The notes under the pieces: generated by a model | Database searches by the model: none | Told to the model about the DNA's origin: nothing | The model's input: the letters and a program-made list of their open reading frames with translations, nothing else | Made by a program: the position numbers and the translations under genes | In this document: positions 23,011-32,499 of the stretch, piece by piece | Position numbering within the stretch: the stretch's first letter is position 1 | How the letters are laid out: the number at the start of each line of letters is the position of its first letter | Source: Aeriscardovia sp. | Lineage (GTDB): Bacteria; Actinomycetota; Actinomycetes; Actinomycetales; Bifidobacteriaceae | Direction of reading: 5' to 3' | Length of the DNA stretch: 37,305 nt | Assembly (NCBI GenBank): GCA_017537945.1 | Contig: JAFYJT010000043.1 | Location: 1-37,305, forward strand

Positions 23011-24972
23011 GTGACAGATTTACGCAACCTCCTCCCGCGATCTGAAAACGGCGAAACTGAAGTTAGATCCGGCGCCCCCAGGATACTTTTCGAGGCCGAT
23101 TGGTGCGCCGACGGCTATCCTTCAATAACCAGGGTAGACCGCTCAGGACTTGTGGAAACTACCACGCGCGGTATAGGGGAAATCCCGAAGTTTATGACGA
23201 TTTATTCGCTTTACCGCAGCCGCGCGGAAAGGATGGCGGACCGCCCCCTCTACACTTTCCGATCAAGGAACAATCCAAACAGATGGCTGACGAAGACTGC
23301 AGCCGAAACCCTGGAAGACATAAGAAAACTCTGCAAGGGCTTTATAGGCATGGGCCTCAAGCACGGCGAAGGGGTGGCCCTCATGTGTTCTACCTGTTAC
23401 GAGTGGAACATAGTGGATGCGGGCGTCATGTCTATAGGCGGCGTGCTCTCTACAATCTATGACACGGACTCCCCCAAGCAGATGAAGGCGATAATAGAAA
23501 ATTCCGGGTCGAAAATCCTAATAGTCGAAACCAAGGAGATGAAGGCCAAGGCGGAATTGGCCGAAATTGGGAAAAAGTGCCAAGTGCTGTGCATGGAGGA
23601 AGAGGCGCTTGAAGTCATAAGGGCCTACGCGGGAGGGGTCAGCGACGACGAACTCAACCAGAGGATAGACGCCGTGCAAAAAACGGATCTGTGCTCCATC
23701 GTCTATACTTCCGGATCCACTTCGGCCCCCAAGGGGGTTGAAATCACCCACGAGAATTTCTGCGCCGCAGCCTCCAACCTTGCCGCCTACCTTCCGAGCA
23801 TCCTGGCCGATCCGAAGGGCTCGGCCCTGCTTTTCCTCCCCATGGCGCACGTATTTGCCAGGACCATAAACTACATATGCGTGTTTTCAAGAGTCAGGGC
23901 CTATATTTCCAGCAATTTCAAAAACCTCGTTTCCGATCTCCAGTACTCGAAGCCCACGGCCATGATCGGGGTGCCCAGGGTGTACGAAAAGCTGTATAAC
24001 GCCGTCAGCCAGAACGCCGGCATGGGCTGGAAAGGCCGCGTATTTGCGATGTCGGTAAAAACGGCCAGGGCCTACATGCAGGAGATAAATAAGAGGGGCA
24101 AGCCGAAGTTCTACACCTCCGTCCTGCGCACCGCCTTCGACACTTCCGTCTATTCCAGGCTAAGGGACCTTTTGGGAGGCAGGGCCAAATGGCTGGTATG
24201 CGGGGGTGCGCCCCTGGATCCCAGCCTCCTGGCCTTCTACAGGGGGGCGGGGATACCTGTTTACGAAGGCTACGGGCTTACCGAAACCACGGCCCCCTGC
24301 GCCTTTTCCCCCCTGGGGCTCCCTTACAGGCACGGGAGCGTGGGCATAGCCTTTCCGGGGGCCAAGCTGAGGTGCAGCGAAGAAGGGGAAATAGAGGTCA
24401 AAGGCGACTGCGTCTTTTCCCGCTACCACAACAATGAGGAGGCCACCCGGGAGGCCTTCGACAAAGAGGGTTGGTGCCTGACCGGCGATCTGGGATACAT
24501 AGACGATCAGGGGTTTTTGTACGTGACGGGCCGCAAGAAGAATCTGATTATAACGGCCGGCGGGAAGAACGTGGCCCCTGAAGCCATGGAAAAAGAGATA
24601 GAAAGGTGCCCCCTGGTCTCCCAGGTGGTGGTCCTGGGGGATCAGCGGCCCTTCGTTTCGGCCCTTCTGACCCTTGACGAACCCGCCCTGCGCATCTGGC
24701 TAAAGTCCCAAAAGCTTGACGACGAAATGAGCCTGGAAGAAGCGTGCAAAAACCCGGCCGTGAGGATGGAAATACAAAAATACGTCGACGAGGCCAATAA
24801 GGGGGAATCCCAGGCCGAGTCGGTGAGGAAGTTCATAATAGTCCCAGAAGACTTTACCCAGGAAAACGGGCTCCTCACCCCTTCGATGAAGATAATCAGG
24901 AAAAAAGTCATGGAGCGCTACAGCGATCTGCTGAACAAGGAAATGTACACCCCTAGGAAGGTAAGTCAGTAG
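23011..24972 (+). CDS. fadD: Long-chain acyl-CoA synthetase (AMP-forming)
   Basis: This enzyme activates fatty acids to acyl-CoA through an acyl-adenylate. The 653-residue protein starts at GTG 23011 with GAAGGAAGAG upstream. The adenylation motifs are clear: the P-loop YTSGSTSAPKGVEITHEN (about residues 232-249), the central GYGLTET, then LTGDLGYIDDQGFLYVTGRKK and the C-terminal lysine region TAGGKNVAPEAMEKEIE. It belongs to the large-eukaryote-like FACS branch (fadD15 type in Actinobacteria). In an organism without evident beta-oxidation it would serve membrane-lipid recycling from exogenous fatty acids; that is inference. It stands alone, convergent with era, and overlaps its 3' end by 7 bases. 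Confidence 0.94.
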   Translation: MTDLRNLLPRSENGETEVRSGAPRILFEADWCADGYPSITRVDRSGLVETTTRGIGEIPKFMTIYSLYRSRAERMADRPLYTFRSRNNPNRWLTKTAAETLEDIRKLCKGFIGMGLKHGEGVALMCSTCYEWNIVDAGVMSIGGVLSTIYDTDSPKQMKAIIENSGSKILIVETKEMKAKAELAEIGKKCQVLCMEEEALEVIRAYAGGVSDDELNQRIDAVQKTDLCSIVYTSGSTSAPKGVEITHENFCAAASNLAAYLPSILADPKGSALLFLPMAHVFARTINYICVFSRVRAYISSNFKNLVSDLQYSKPTAMIGVPRVYEKLYNAVSQNAGMGWKGRVFAMSVKTARAYMQEINKRGKPKFYTSVLRTAFDTSVYSRLRDLLGGRAKWLVCGGAPLDPSLLAFYRGAGIPVYEGYGLTETTAPCAFSPLGLPYRHGSVGIAFPGAKLRCSEEGEIEVKGDCVFSRYHNNEEATREAFDKEGWCLTGDLGYIDDQGFLYVTGRKKNLIITAGGKNVAPEAMEKEIERCPLVSQVVVLGDQRPFVSALLTLDEPALRIWLKSQKLDDEMSLEEACKNPAVRMEIQKYVDEANKGESQAESVRKFIIVPEDFTQENGLLTPSMKIIRKKVMERYSDLLNKEMYTPRKVSQ

Positions 24973-25868
24973 AAGCCGAAATAGTCCAGCTTTTTAGGAT
25001 CCTTCTGCCAGTCTTTAGCCACCTTAATTTCAAACCTTACAGAAGGGCTGAAGCCCAAAAAGGCGCGCAGTTCCGGTATGGCTTCTTTCCGGACGCGGGT
25101 AAGGACCGACCCCCCTTTGCCTATTACGATGCTCTTTTGGCTCTCTTTTTCCACATACACTTTGAAAATCAGGCTTCTTTCGCCTCCCCTTTCGCACCTT
25201 ACTACAAGCGAGTGGGGAAGCTCGTCATAAAGCATGGGAAGGAACGCGGAGCGCACGATTTGCGCGCATTCTTCTTCCTCGCTCCTTTTTTCGTCTTCGG
25301 GCCCGTAAAGGGCGGGGCCCGGAGGGAGGAGCGAAGAAAAAAGGGCTTCCAGTTCTTCTGTGTGGTAGTGGGTGAAGGATGAAACGGCAAGGATGCGCGT
25401 GAAGTCTGCAGCTTCTTCCACTTCCCTGACTTTTTCCCTTATTTCTTCTTTTCCCGCTTCATCGGCCTTTGTCACCAGGGCGACTACGGGAATCTGCCAT
25501 TCGCTTTTTCCCTCCCTCCTTTTCGAAAGCAGGGAATGGAGGTTTGCTATTATCCTCCGATCCCCTTTTCCAAGCCCTTCATTGGCCGGAGTCAAAAAGA
25601 GCGCAAGATCCGCGGAGGCGATGGAGCGCAGGGCGCCCCCGTTCAGCCTTTCTCCCAAAAGGGTGCGGGGTTTTCCTATGCCGGGGGTGTCTACTAAAAC
25701 CGCCTGGCAGGAGGGCAGGTTCAAAACGTAACGCTCCTCCGTACGGGTAGTCTGCGGGAAATTTGACGATAAGGCCGCCTTCTTTCCCATAAGGGAATTT
25801 ATCAGCGTGCTTTTCCCGCTGTTCGGCCTTCCCACTATGGCTACAAAACCCGATGCAAATTCACTCAT
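24966..25868 (-). CDS. era: GTPase Era
   Basis: Era binds the 3' end of 16S rRNA and checks 30S maturation. The 300-residue protein has G1 GRPNSGKST, G3 DTPGIGKPRTLLGERLN, G4 as TKAD (in VALVTKADEAG) where NKxD is usual, and a C-terminal KH domain with KSIVIGKGGSVLTRVRKEA. The TKxD variant and the PRTLLGERLN stretch are what I recall for actinobacterial Era, so I do not read them as damage. The ATG overlaps the corC stop by 8 bases, making it the last gene of HIT-ybeY-corC-era. The 3' end overlaps the acyl-CoA synthetase gene. Confidence 0.97.
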   Translation of the reverse strand: MSEFASGFVAIVGRPNSGKSTLINSLMGKKAALSSNFPQTTRTEERYVLNLPSCQAVLVDTPGIGKPRTLLGERLNGGALRSIASADLALFLTPANEGLGKGDRRIIANLHSLLSKRREGKSEWQIPVVALVTKADEAGKEEIREKVREVEEAADFTRILAVSSFTHYHTEELEALFSSLLPPGPALYGPEDEKRSEEEECAQIVRSAFLPMLYDELPHSLVVRCERGGERSLIFKVYVEKESQKSIVIGKGGSVLTRVRKEAIPELRAFLGFSPSVRFEIKVAKDWQKDPKKLDYFGFY

Positions 25869-27177
25869 CTTCCTCCTCTTCTTCCTCCACCGGCTCGGCC
25901 ACTATATTCGGGACTTTCCTCCCCTTCCCGGCGGCCGCATAAAGGATGAGGCCGTGGGTGGTGACTTGTTCGTTGATTTTTGGGATGTGCCCCAAAAGCT
26001 TGGTCAAAAGCCCGTAGACCGTGTCTACATCGTCCTCCTGGAAATCTATCTCAAACATTTCTTCCAGATCCGATATGGGCGTCCTTCCCGGCATGCTCCA
26101 GGCTTGGCCTATCTTTATAGGCGAATCGTGCTGGGACTTGTCGTGCTCGTCTACCAGGTCCCCCACTATCTGCTCTATAACGTCCTTCATGCTCACAAGC
26201 CCTGCAATCCCCCCGTATTCGTCCACCACTACGCTGAAGTGCTGGTTCCTGTCCTGCATTTGGTGGAACAAGTCGTCTACGGGCTTGCTCTCCGGAACCA
26301 AGAAGGGCTCCCTTACCAGGGTGAGGGTTTTAGCGTCCCTGGGCACCGATCGGAGGGTGGTGGCGTAGATGACGTCCTTTAAGTACAGGACGCCCAAAAG
26401 ATCGTCTATGTCTTCGCCTATCACCGGCAGCTTTCCGAATCCGGTCTTGGAAAAAAGCTTTATGGCCTCCGCTATGCTGGCGTCCTTTTTTATGCATACT
26501 ACGTCGGTGCGGGGCACCATTATCTCCCGGGTCAGGGTGTCTGAAAGGGTCACTATGTTTTTTAGCATTTCCCCGGCCGAAGCGTCCATATTCGTCGCTT
26601 CCGCTATACGGGCCACCATCTCCTTGCCCTGTTCTATCCTTATCTGCTCGAGCTCCTCTTCCCCCTCTTCTTCCCTTTGTTTTTTCAAAAAGGCCTTCCC
26701 GCGGGGGACCAGGTGCACCAGAAGGGTCATGAACCCGCAGTGGTGCAGCATAGTTTGAAGCGGCCTGTCGCTCGACATCACCGGGCGCAGGAGGGCGGAA
26801 AGGAGGGCTATAAGGATGGCGCCAACGAATCCCACAAGGGCTCCGAACCACAGCCTGTCTATAAACTGGATGGCCAGGAGGGAAAGCCCGACGCCGGAAA
26901 AAATATTCATGATAACCCGCCAAAAAGAGGCGGCCGAGGCCGTTAAAGACCTCTTGTTTATCAGGTGCTGGACCTTTCTAAGCTTTTTTAGCTTTTTGGC
27001 CCTCTCAAATTCGGTGAGGTTCTTATCGGTCTGGGCGTTAAAGGAAAAGTTGTTTACAGAAGTCCTGGTAATCTGCATTACAGCCGCTTCCTGGGTGGCG
27101 AGGACCAGCGAGGACCATACGAAGCAAATTGTGAAAAAGCTGCAGGCGATTATAAAGATTATGCGGACCGGGCTCAT
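25861..27177 (-). CDS. CNNM/CorC-HlyC family membrane protein with CBS pair
   Basis: Proteins of this family are membrane-bound and are proposed to move Mg2+ or Co2+. The 438-residue product has an N-terminal membrane domain (DUF21/CNNM; hydrophobic segments at about residues 5-27, 86-105, 110-130 and a weaker one at 140-158), a charged linker rich in glutamate, the signature TLSDTLTREIMVPRTDVVCI, two CBS modules (about 220-340), and a C-terminal CorC_HlyC domain (PGRTPISDLEEMFEIDF). It ends with a run of acidic residues. The ATG overlaps the ybeY stop by 4 bases (ATGA) and the stop overlaps era by 8. The location before era is standard in Actinobacteria. Transport function is inferred from the family. 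Confidence 0.92.
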   Translation of the reverse strand: MSPVRIIFIIACSFFTICFVWSSLVLATQEAAVMQITRTSVNNFSFNAQTDKNLTEFERAKKLKKLRKVQHLINKRSLTASAASFWRVIMNIFSGVGLSLLAIQFIDRLWFGALVGFVGAILIALLSALLRPVMSSDRPLQTMLHHCGFMTLLVHLVPRGKAFLKKQREEEGEEELEQIRIEQGKEMVARIAEATNMDASAGEMLKNIVTLSDTLTREIMVPRTDVVCIKKDASIAEAIKLFSKTGFGKLPVIGEDIDDLLGVLYLKDVIYATTLRSVPRDAKTLTLVREPFLVPESKPVDDLFHQMQDRNQHFSVVVDEYGGIAGLVSMKDVIEQIVGDLVDEHDKSQHDSPIKIGQAWSMPGRTPISDLEEMFEIDFQEDDVDTVYGLLTKLLGHIPKINEQVTTHGLILYAAAGKGRKVPNIVAEPVEEEEEEDE

Positions 27178-27659
27178 AAATTGGCGTCAGAGCCGCCCGG
27201 CCCGGCATCCCTAATCTCCCCATAGCTGCAAAGGAAAGTGAAAAGCAGGTAGCGCTGCAAGGCGAACATCTGCCTCTGGAGCTTGTCGCTGTTATGGTCA
27301 AAGCCCAAAAGGTGGAGGATTCCGTGGGTCTCCAAAAGCAGGATTTCCTCTATCGTCCTGTGCCCCGTGCATTTGGCTTGGATTGAGGCCACCTGGGGGC
27401 AAATCATGATGTCGCCCAGCATCCCCTGCGCCCCTTTTCCGGGCCTAATTTCATCCATGGGGAAGCTCAAAACGTCGGTGGGGCCTTCAAGGCCCATGTA
27501 CTGCTCGTGAAGGAGGGCTATGGAGTCCGGATCTGTAAACAGTATCGACAATTCGCAGCGGGGGGAGATTTTCAGCTTCCTGAAAACCCACTTTGCCGCC
27601 TCTTCGAGGGGGCGGGCGTCAACCTGCCAGCCGGACTCATTGTTGATTTCTACGGTCAT
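27174..27659 (-). CDS. ybeY: Endoribonuclease YbeY (16S rRNA maturation)
   Basis: YbeY is a zinc-dependent endoribonuclease needed for 16S 3'-end maturation and ribosome quality control. The 161-residue product carries the metal-binding H-x3-H-x5-H motif at H112, H116 and H122 (in THGILHLLGFDH), preceded by the conserved TDVLSFPMDE and LGDIMICPQV. I chose the ATG at 27659, which overlaps the HIT gene stop (TAATG) and gives the normal MTVEINNES opening; a GTG at 27674 would add five residues. Being in one operon with Era fits their common task at the 3' end of 16S rRNA. Neighbouring phoH, often found just before ybeY, is absent. Confidence 0.96.
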   Translation of the reverse strand: MTVEINNESGWQVDARPLEEAAKWVFRKLKISPRCELSILFTDPDSIALLHEQYMGLEGPTDVLSFPMDEIRPGKGAQGMLGDIMICPQVASIQAKCTGHRTIEEILLLETHGILHLLGFDHNSDKLQRQMFALQRYLLFTFLCSYGEIRDAGPGGSDANL

Positions 27660-27997
27660 TATTCGGCCAGGCACTCCCCTGTCAGGACGTGGGCATGGGC
27701 GTGGAAGACGGTTTGCCCCGCGTCGGGGCCGGTGTTAAATACCAGCCTGTAGGAGCCATCGTACTTGTCTTTTGCTATTTTTCCGGCAACTTCCACTATA
27801 TGGGCCAAAAGGCCGGGATCGGCGGAAGCGATTTCCCCTACGTCCCTGTAGTGGCCTTTGGGAATCACGAGTACGTGCACTTTGGCCATAGGATGCAGGT
27901 CCTTGAACGCTACTACGCTCTCGTCTTCGTATACTTTTTGCGAAGGGACCTCCCCTTTTGCTATCTTGCAGAAAATGCAGTCCTTTTCATTTTCCAT
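27659..27997 (-). CDS. HIT family protein (histidine-triad nucleotide hydrolase)
   Basis: HIT proteins hydrolyse AMP-linked small molecules such as aminoacyl adenylates and nucleoside phosphoramidates. The 112-residue protein begins with the zinc-binding-type C-x2-C (DCIFCKI) and has the IPKGHY segment and the triad H99-A-H101-A-H103 in FHAHAHVL, with H101 the nucleophile. It is the HinT type, by length. The start has GGGAGAAG upstream. It is first in the operon with ybeY, corC and era; its promoter must lie in the ~80 bases shared with the divergent tRNA-Leu gene. Confidence 0.94.
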   Translation of the reverse strand: MENEKDCIFCKIAKGEVPSQKVYEDESVVAFKDLHPMAKVHVLVIPKGHYRDVGEIASADPGLLAHIVEVAGKIAKDKYDGSYRLVFNTGPDAGQTVFHAHAHVLTGECLAE

Positions 27998-28063
27998 AAC
28001 TTCTCCCGAGACGGATTTATATAAATCATTCTACAAAGCCTACCCTTCTTCCCCAGATGGTGA

Positions 28064-28069
28064 TAGAAT
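28064..28069 (+). promoter_or_regulatory. Possible -10 element for tRNA-Leu
   Basis: TAGAAT (5 of 6 to TATAAT) lies 9 bases before the first base of the mature tRNA. No clear -35 is seen at the expected distance. Confidence 0.35.
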
Positions 28070-28078
28070 GAAGGGGCT

Positions 28079-28166
28079 GTCCAGGTGGCGGAATGGTAGA
28101 CGCGCTAGCTTGAGGTGCTAGTGACCACCTATATCGGTCGTGCGGGTTCAACTCCCGCTCTGGACA
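28079..28166 (+). tRNA. tRNA-Leu (anticodon GAG)
   Basis: The acceptor arms GTCCAGG and TCTGGAC pair (one G-U), followed by discriminator A at 28166. The anticodon stem CTAGC/GCTAG holds the loop TTGAGGT with anticodon GAG, reading CUC and CUU. A long variable arm (GACC..GGTC) and the T arm GCGGG-TTCAACT-CCCGC are as expected for class II leucine tRNA. The CCA end is not encoded. T-rich sequence directly after (28168-28187) probably ends transcription. It stands alone between the HIT operon and the aspartate decarboxylase gene. Confidence 0.95.
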
Positions 28167-28274
28167 CTTTTTTATTTTTTGTTTTTGCTTGCCCCTTTCT
28201 TTTTCCAAGCCCCTGGAGGGCTTTGCGTCAAAAAGGCGCGTCTAAAATATCTTTAAAGAAAGGTCGGTGAGCAT

Positions 28275-29915
28275 ATGGTTTCGGAAAATGCTGACAGTAA
28301 ATCCTTAGACGAATATGAAAAAGACTTGGCAAAACTGGGCAATTTTGAGGTGGCGTCCTGCCTTTTAAAACTGGCTGAAAAAAACAGCACCAGCAGCCCC
28401 GTCCTGAATGCCGGCAGGGGCAACCCCAACTGGATACAGACTGTTTCTCGCTTGGCTTTTTGCCGCCTGGTGGAATTTGGAATTCAGGAAAGCAGGCGCA
28501 CGATCAGCGGAAAGGACCTGGCAGGCTACACGGAAAAGGAAGGCATGTCCAAGCGCCTGAGGGCCTTCCTTTCCGATTCTCCTGCCGACAGGTTCCTTTC
28601 CGAGGCCCTGGATTACGGGGAAGTGGATCTGGGCTTCGATAAGGACGAATTTGCAAGCGAGCTTGTGAACGGCGTCCTTGGAAACGACTACCCCATGCCC
28701 AGCAGGGTTTTAAACTGCACCCAAACCGTCATAAACCATTACCTTGCCTCCATCCTTTACGCCGGGCACGACGTTAAAAAGCTCACCGACGCCACCCAGC
28801 TTTTCCCCACGGAAGGGGCGACGGCGGCCATAGCCTACATTTTTGATTCTCTTAAAGAAAACCACCTCATCGCCCCGGGGGACAAAATCATTTTGAACAC
28901 CCCCATTTTTTCCCCCTACCTGTCCATACCCCATCTAAACGACTACAGGCTCAAAACCATAGATCTCAAATCCACGGAGCCCGATCACTGGCAGCTGAAG
29001 GCGGAGGCCGTCGAAGCCCTAAACGATTCCGAAGTCAAAGTCCTAATACTGGTAAACCCCTCCAACCCCGGATCGGTGGCGCTTTCTTCCCCCACCCTGG
29101 AGGCGATTAAAGACGCTGTAAAGAGGAACCCCAGCCTGATGGTGATAACCGACGACGTCTACAGCACTTTCGCTTCCGAATTTCGCAGCGTTTACAGCGT
29201 AATCCCCTACAACACCCTTCTGGTCTATTCGTACTCCAAACTTTACGGGGCCACCGGCTGGAGGCTGGGCGTTATAGGCGTAAACGAGGACAACGTTTTT
29301 GACGAACTGATATCCAACCTCCCAAAGAAGCAGAAAGAGGAGGTCGACAAGCGCTACGCCCGCGACTCCATGGATCCGGAAAATATGAAGTTTATAGACA
29401 GAATTGTGGCCGACAGCCGCTCTATAAGCCTCTACCACACGGCAGGCCTTTCTACGCCGCAGCAAATCATGGAGGATCTTTTCTCCCTTTCCCACCTTGT
29501 AAACATCGCGCGCGGGGAAAAGGACTACTACATAGCCGAAGCCCGCGATCTTGTGGACGCAAGGTACGCCTCCCTAAACAAGGCCCTAGGGGTGAAAGAC
29601 TTTAACAATTCCAGAAACACAAAGTACTATTCGCTTGTAGACGTGTACGCCATAGCGGAAAAGCACTACGGCGAGGAATTCGCCTCCTGGCTCGCCACCC
29701 ACTTAGACCGGCTCGACTTTCTCTACAAGCTCTCTTCGCGCTACGGGGTCGTTTTGATGGACGGGGTAGGGTTCGGCTCCAACAGGGGGATCGTGAGGGT
29801 CTCGGAAGCCAACCTTCCGGACGCCGCCTATCCCCAGATTGGGGAGAAAGTAAGAAGGCTCTTAGGCGATTACTTTAAAGAATGGCAGGAAGAAAAGCAG
29901 AAGCCGAATGCTTAA
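28275..29915 (+). CDS. aspD: L-aspartate 4-decarboxylase / aspartate aminotransferase (PLP enzyme)
   Basis: AspD converts L-aspartate to L-alanine and CO2 and has side aminotransferase activity. The 546-residue protein is much longer than an ordinary class I aminotransferase and matches the AspD family: GRGNPNWI near the N-terminus, the DYPMPSRVLNCTQTVINHYL region, ATQLFPTEGATAA, LVNPSNPGS, TDDVYSTF, and the Schiff-base lysine K322 in YSYSKLYGATGWRLGVIG. An insertion (residues about 345-400) with MDPENMKFIDRIVADSRSISLYHTAGLSTPQQ is also typical. The ATG at 28275 has only a weak AAAGG upstream. No aspartate/alanine antiporter gene (aspT) is in the window. It lies 58 bases before xfp on the same strand; a TATAAT between them suggests separate control of xfp. 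Confidence 0.92.
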   Translation: MVSENADSKSLDEYEKDLAKLGNFEVASCLLKLAEKNSTSSPVLNAGRGNPNWIQTVSRLAFCRLVEFGIQESRRTISGKDLAGYTEKEGMSKRLRAFLSDSPADRFLSEALDYGEVDLGFDKDEFASELVNGVLGNDYPMPSRVLNCTQTVINHYLASILYAGHDVKKLTDATQLFPTEGATAAIAYIFDSLKENHLIAPGDKIILNTPIFSPYLSIPHLNDYRLKTIDLKSTEPDHWQLKAEAVEALNDSEVKVLILVNPSNPGSVALSSPTLEAIKDAVKRNPSLMVITDDVYSTFASEFRSVYSVIPYNTLLVYSYSKLYGATGWRLGVIGVNEDNVFDELISNLPKKQKEEVDKRYARDSMDPENMKFIDRIVADSRSISLYHTAGLSTPQQIMEDLFSLSHLVNIARGEKDYYIAEARDLVDARYASLNKALGVKDFNNSRNTKYYSLVDVYAIAEKHYGEEFASWLATHLDRLDFLYKLSSRYGVVLMDGVGFGSNRGIVRVSEANLPDAAYPQIGEKVRRLLGDYFKEWQEEKQKPNA

Positions 29916-29926
29916 AAGGGGAAATT

Positions 29927-29932
29927 TATAAT
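29927..29932 (+). promoter_or_regulatory. Probable -10 element of xfp
   Basis: A perfect TATAAT lies 41 bases before the xfp start in the short AT-rich spacer after aspD. A -35 hexamer is not evident within the end of aspD. Confidence 0.45.
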
Positions 29933-29973
29933 ATAGTCGGATTTTTTATCTAATTAAGAAAAGGGACTTTATT

Positions 29974-32361
29974 ATGGATTCTCTGCTCGGGACCCCGTGG
30001 GTGAAGAGTGGGTCGGGGGGCAATTCATTCAAAGACGTGGAAAGGTACTTCAGGGCCGCAAACTATATGTCCGTCGGACAGATTTACCTGAAGTCGAATC
30101 CCTTGTTAAGGGAGCCTTTCACCTCTGAAGACGTTAAGCCGAGGCTGGTTGGGCACTGGGGCACTACCCCGGGCCTGAATTTCCTTTTCGCCCATGTAAA
30201 CAGGCTGATTAAAGATCACGGCCAAAACACCGTCTTCATCATGGGCCCGGGGCACGGCGGCCCGGCCGGAAGGGTCCAGTCTTTTATTGACGGAAGCTAC
30301 GGGCATTTCCATCCAAAGATGCCTAAAGGGGAAAAGGGGCTGGAAGAATTCTTCCGGCAATTTTCATGGCCCGGGGGGGACCCTTCCCACTACGGGCCGG
30401 AAATTCCGGGGAGCATGCACGAAGGGGGGGAGCTGGGCTACAGCCTGAGCCACGCCTACGGCGCCTGCCTCGACAATCCCAGCCTCCTGGCAGTGTGCGT
30501 GGTAGGGGACGGAGAAGCTGAAACCGGGCCATTGTCCGCCAGCTGGTGGTCCAATAAATTCGTCAATCCGAGGACCGACGGAATGGTGCTGCCCGTTTTG
30601 CACCTCAACGGCTATAAGATCGCCAACCCCTCCATACTTTCCAGGATCAGCCCCGAAGACAGAAGGAGCTTCTTCAGGGGCCTTGGCTACGATCCGCATG
30701 AATTTACGGCGGGCTTTGACGGGGAAGGGATGCTTAGCATCCATGCCCGCTTCCACGCGCTTCTGGAAGAGGTTTTCTCGAGGCTCTGCGACATAAAGGG
30801 TTCCGGCAAGGCCGGGCGCTACCCTCTGATAATTTTTAAGACGCCCAAAGGCTGGACGGGACCAAAGTTTATAGGCAACAAGAGGGTTGAAGGAACTTTT
30901 AGGGCGCACCAGGTCCCCCTCGCCAGGGCCAAAGAAGAAAAGGGCCAGTTCGAGATGCTTAAAGCATGGCTCGAATCTTACGGCCCCTGGGAGCTTTTTG
31001 ACCCTGAAGGCGACCTCGAGCCCGAAGTGCGCGAATGCATACCGGAAGGGGAACTGCGCCTGGGCTTCAATCCCAACACCAACAGGGGCGCTGAAAAACT
31101 CAGCCTGCCTGCAATAGGCAATTACGAAGTGAAGGTGGTAAAGGAGTTCGGGCCGGGGCAGTACAAAGCGGAGGCCACTAGGGCGCTTGGCTCCTACCTT
31201 CGGGACATTATCAGCCTCAACCCCGGCACCTTTCGGCTTTTCGGGCCCGACGAAACCGCCTCCAACAAGCTTGATGCGGTGTATGAAGCGACCTGCAAGC
31301 AATGGAACGGCCTGTATGAAGGCAAAGACGCGGATGAAGGCCTAGGGGCCTATGGCGCGGTCATAGAGCAGCTAAGCGAGCACCAGATGGAAGGAATGCT
31401 GGAGGGCTACATCCTCACCGGGCGCAACGGGATGTGGGATTCGTACGAGGCTTTCGCGCACGTGGTGGACTCCATGCTCGGCCAGCACGCCAAATGGCTG
31501 GAGCAGATAAAGAAAATCTGGTGGCGCAAGCCCCTCCCCTCCCTCAACCTCCTCCTTTCCTCCCACGTCTGGAGGCAGGATCACAACGGATTTACCCATC
31601 AGGATCCCGGGATTGTCGATATCCTGCTGAACAAGAATTTCAATAACGACCACGTCGTCAGCATTTATTTTGCCGTAGATCCCAACACCCTCCTGGCGAT
31701 AGCCGAAAAATCGTTCAAGTCCGAAAACAAAATAAACGCCATTGTGGCCGGAAAGCAGCGCGGCTTCTGCTACCTGACGATGGAAGAAGCCAAAAAGGAA
31801 GTTGAAAAGGGCCTGGGGGAGTGGGAGTGGGCCTCAAACTGCAGAAAGGGGGAAGAAGAAATAGTGCTGGCCAGCGCAGGAGACATCCCCGCCCAGGAAA
31901 TCCTTGCTTCCAGCTGCATCCTCAATTCCGAAGGCGTAAAGTACAGGGTAATAAACGTCCTGGAGCTTTTGAAGATCCAAAATGCGGAAGAAAACGAGGA
32001 AGCGATAAGCGACAAGGAGTTTGAAGAGATTTTTTCCAAGGACAAGCCCGTCCTTTTTGCCTACCACTCTTACCCAAGGGAAGTTTACTCCCTTATCCAC
32101 GGCCGTCCGGGGAGCGATCACTGGAAGGTCGTGGGCTACAGCGAACGCGGATCCATCACAACCCCCTTTGACATGCTTAGGAGCAACGGCATGGACCGCT
32201 ACAGCTTGTCAGCCCTGGCCCTCGAAATGGCGGGAGGGGGAAAGGAAAAAGCGATAAAAGGCTTGGAAGCTAAGAGGCTAAAAGCCTGGGAGTTTGCGCG
32301 GGAAAACGGTTTCGATATCAGCGACTACGCAGAGTGGCGCTGGAAAGAGGCAAAGAAATAG
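29974..32361 (+). CDS. xfp: Xylulose-5-phosphate/fructose-6-phosphate phosphoketolase
   Basis: Xfp is the key enzyme of the bifid shunt: with phosphate and thiamine diphosphate it cleaves fructose 6-P or xylulose 5-P to acetyl phosphate plus erythrose 4-P or glyceraldehyde 3-P. The 795-residue protein has the family landmarks [23 protein letters not shown], the cofactor motif [48 protein letters not shown] and the second-domain stretch [18 protein letters not shown]. Length is slightly below the ~825 of known bifidobacterial enzymes. AAAGGGA precedes the ATG. pta and ackA follow 138 bases later, so acetyl phosphate can be converted at once to acetate and ATP. With tkt-tal in this window the characteristic shunt enzymes are all present. 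Confidence 0.97.
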   Translation: MDSLLGTPWVKSGSGGNSFKDVERYFRAANYMSVGQIYLKSNPLLREPFTSEDVKPRLVGHWGTTPGLNFLFAHVNRLIKDHGQNTVFIMGPGHGGPAGRVQSFIDGSYGHFHPKMPKGEKGLEEFFRQFSWPGGDPSHYGPEIPGSMHEGGELGYSLSHAYGACLDNPSLLAVCVVGDGEAETGPLSASWWSNKFVNPRTDGMVLPVLHLNGYKIANPSILSRISPEDRRSFFRGLGYDPHEFTAGFDGEGMLSIHARFHALLEEVFSRLCDIKGSGKAGRYPLIIFKTPKGWTGPKFIGNKRVEGTFRAHQVPLARAKEEKGQFEMLKAWLESYGPWELFDPEGDLEPEVRECIPEGELRLGFNPNTNRGAEKLSLPAIGNYEVKVVKEFGPGQYKAEATRALGSYLRDIISLNPGTFRLFGPDETASNKLDAVYEATCKQWNGLYEGKDADEGLGAYGAVIEQLSEHQMEGMLEGYILTGRNGMWDSYEAFAHVVDSMLGQHAKWLEQIKKIWWRKPLPSLNLLLSSHVWRQDHNGFTHQDPGIVDILLNKNFNNDHVVSIYFAVDPNTLLAIAEKSFKSENKINAIVAGKQRGFCYLTMEEAKKEVEKGLGEWEWASNCRKGEEEIVLASAGDIPAQEILASSCILNSEGVKYRVINVLELLKIQNAEENEEAISDKEFEEIFSKDKPVLFAYHSYPREVYSLIHGRPGSDHWKVVGYSERGSITTPFDMLRSNGMDRYSLSALALEMAGGGKEKAIKGLEAKRLKAWEFARENGFDISDYAEWRWKEAKK

Positions 32362-32381
32362 GGCCTTCCTGGCTGGAATTC

Positions 32382-32404
32382 GAGCCTGGCCTGCGGGGCG
32401 GCTC
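32382..32404 (+). other. GC-rich hairpin after xfp, possible transcript end
   Basis: GAGCC at 32382-32386 pairs with GGCTC at 32400-32404, with inner GCC/GGC pairs and a small bulge. No U-run follows directly; a T-rich stretch begins near 32459. In the 138-base xfp-pta spacer it could be an inefficient terminator or an mRNA end stabiliser. I see no other clear signal there. Confidence 0.3.
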
Positions 32405-32499
32405 CATCGGAACCTTGGAGCGTTTACCAAAAGCCTTCGTAAAACCTGGATAAAGCTTTCTTTTTTATTTTTTAATTTCCACGTGCTAAACAGATATGC

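Noticed and set aside
25400-25480. Era with TKAD instead of NKxD in the G4 motif.
   Set aside because: This variant is what I recall for Era of Actinobacteria; the rest of the GTPase is canonical.
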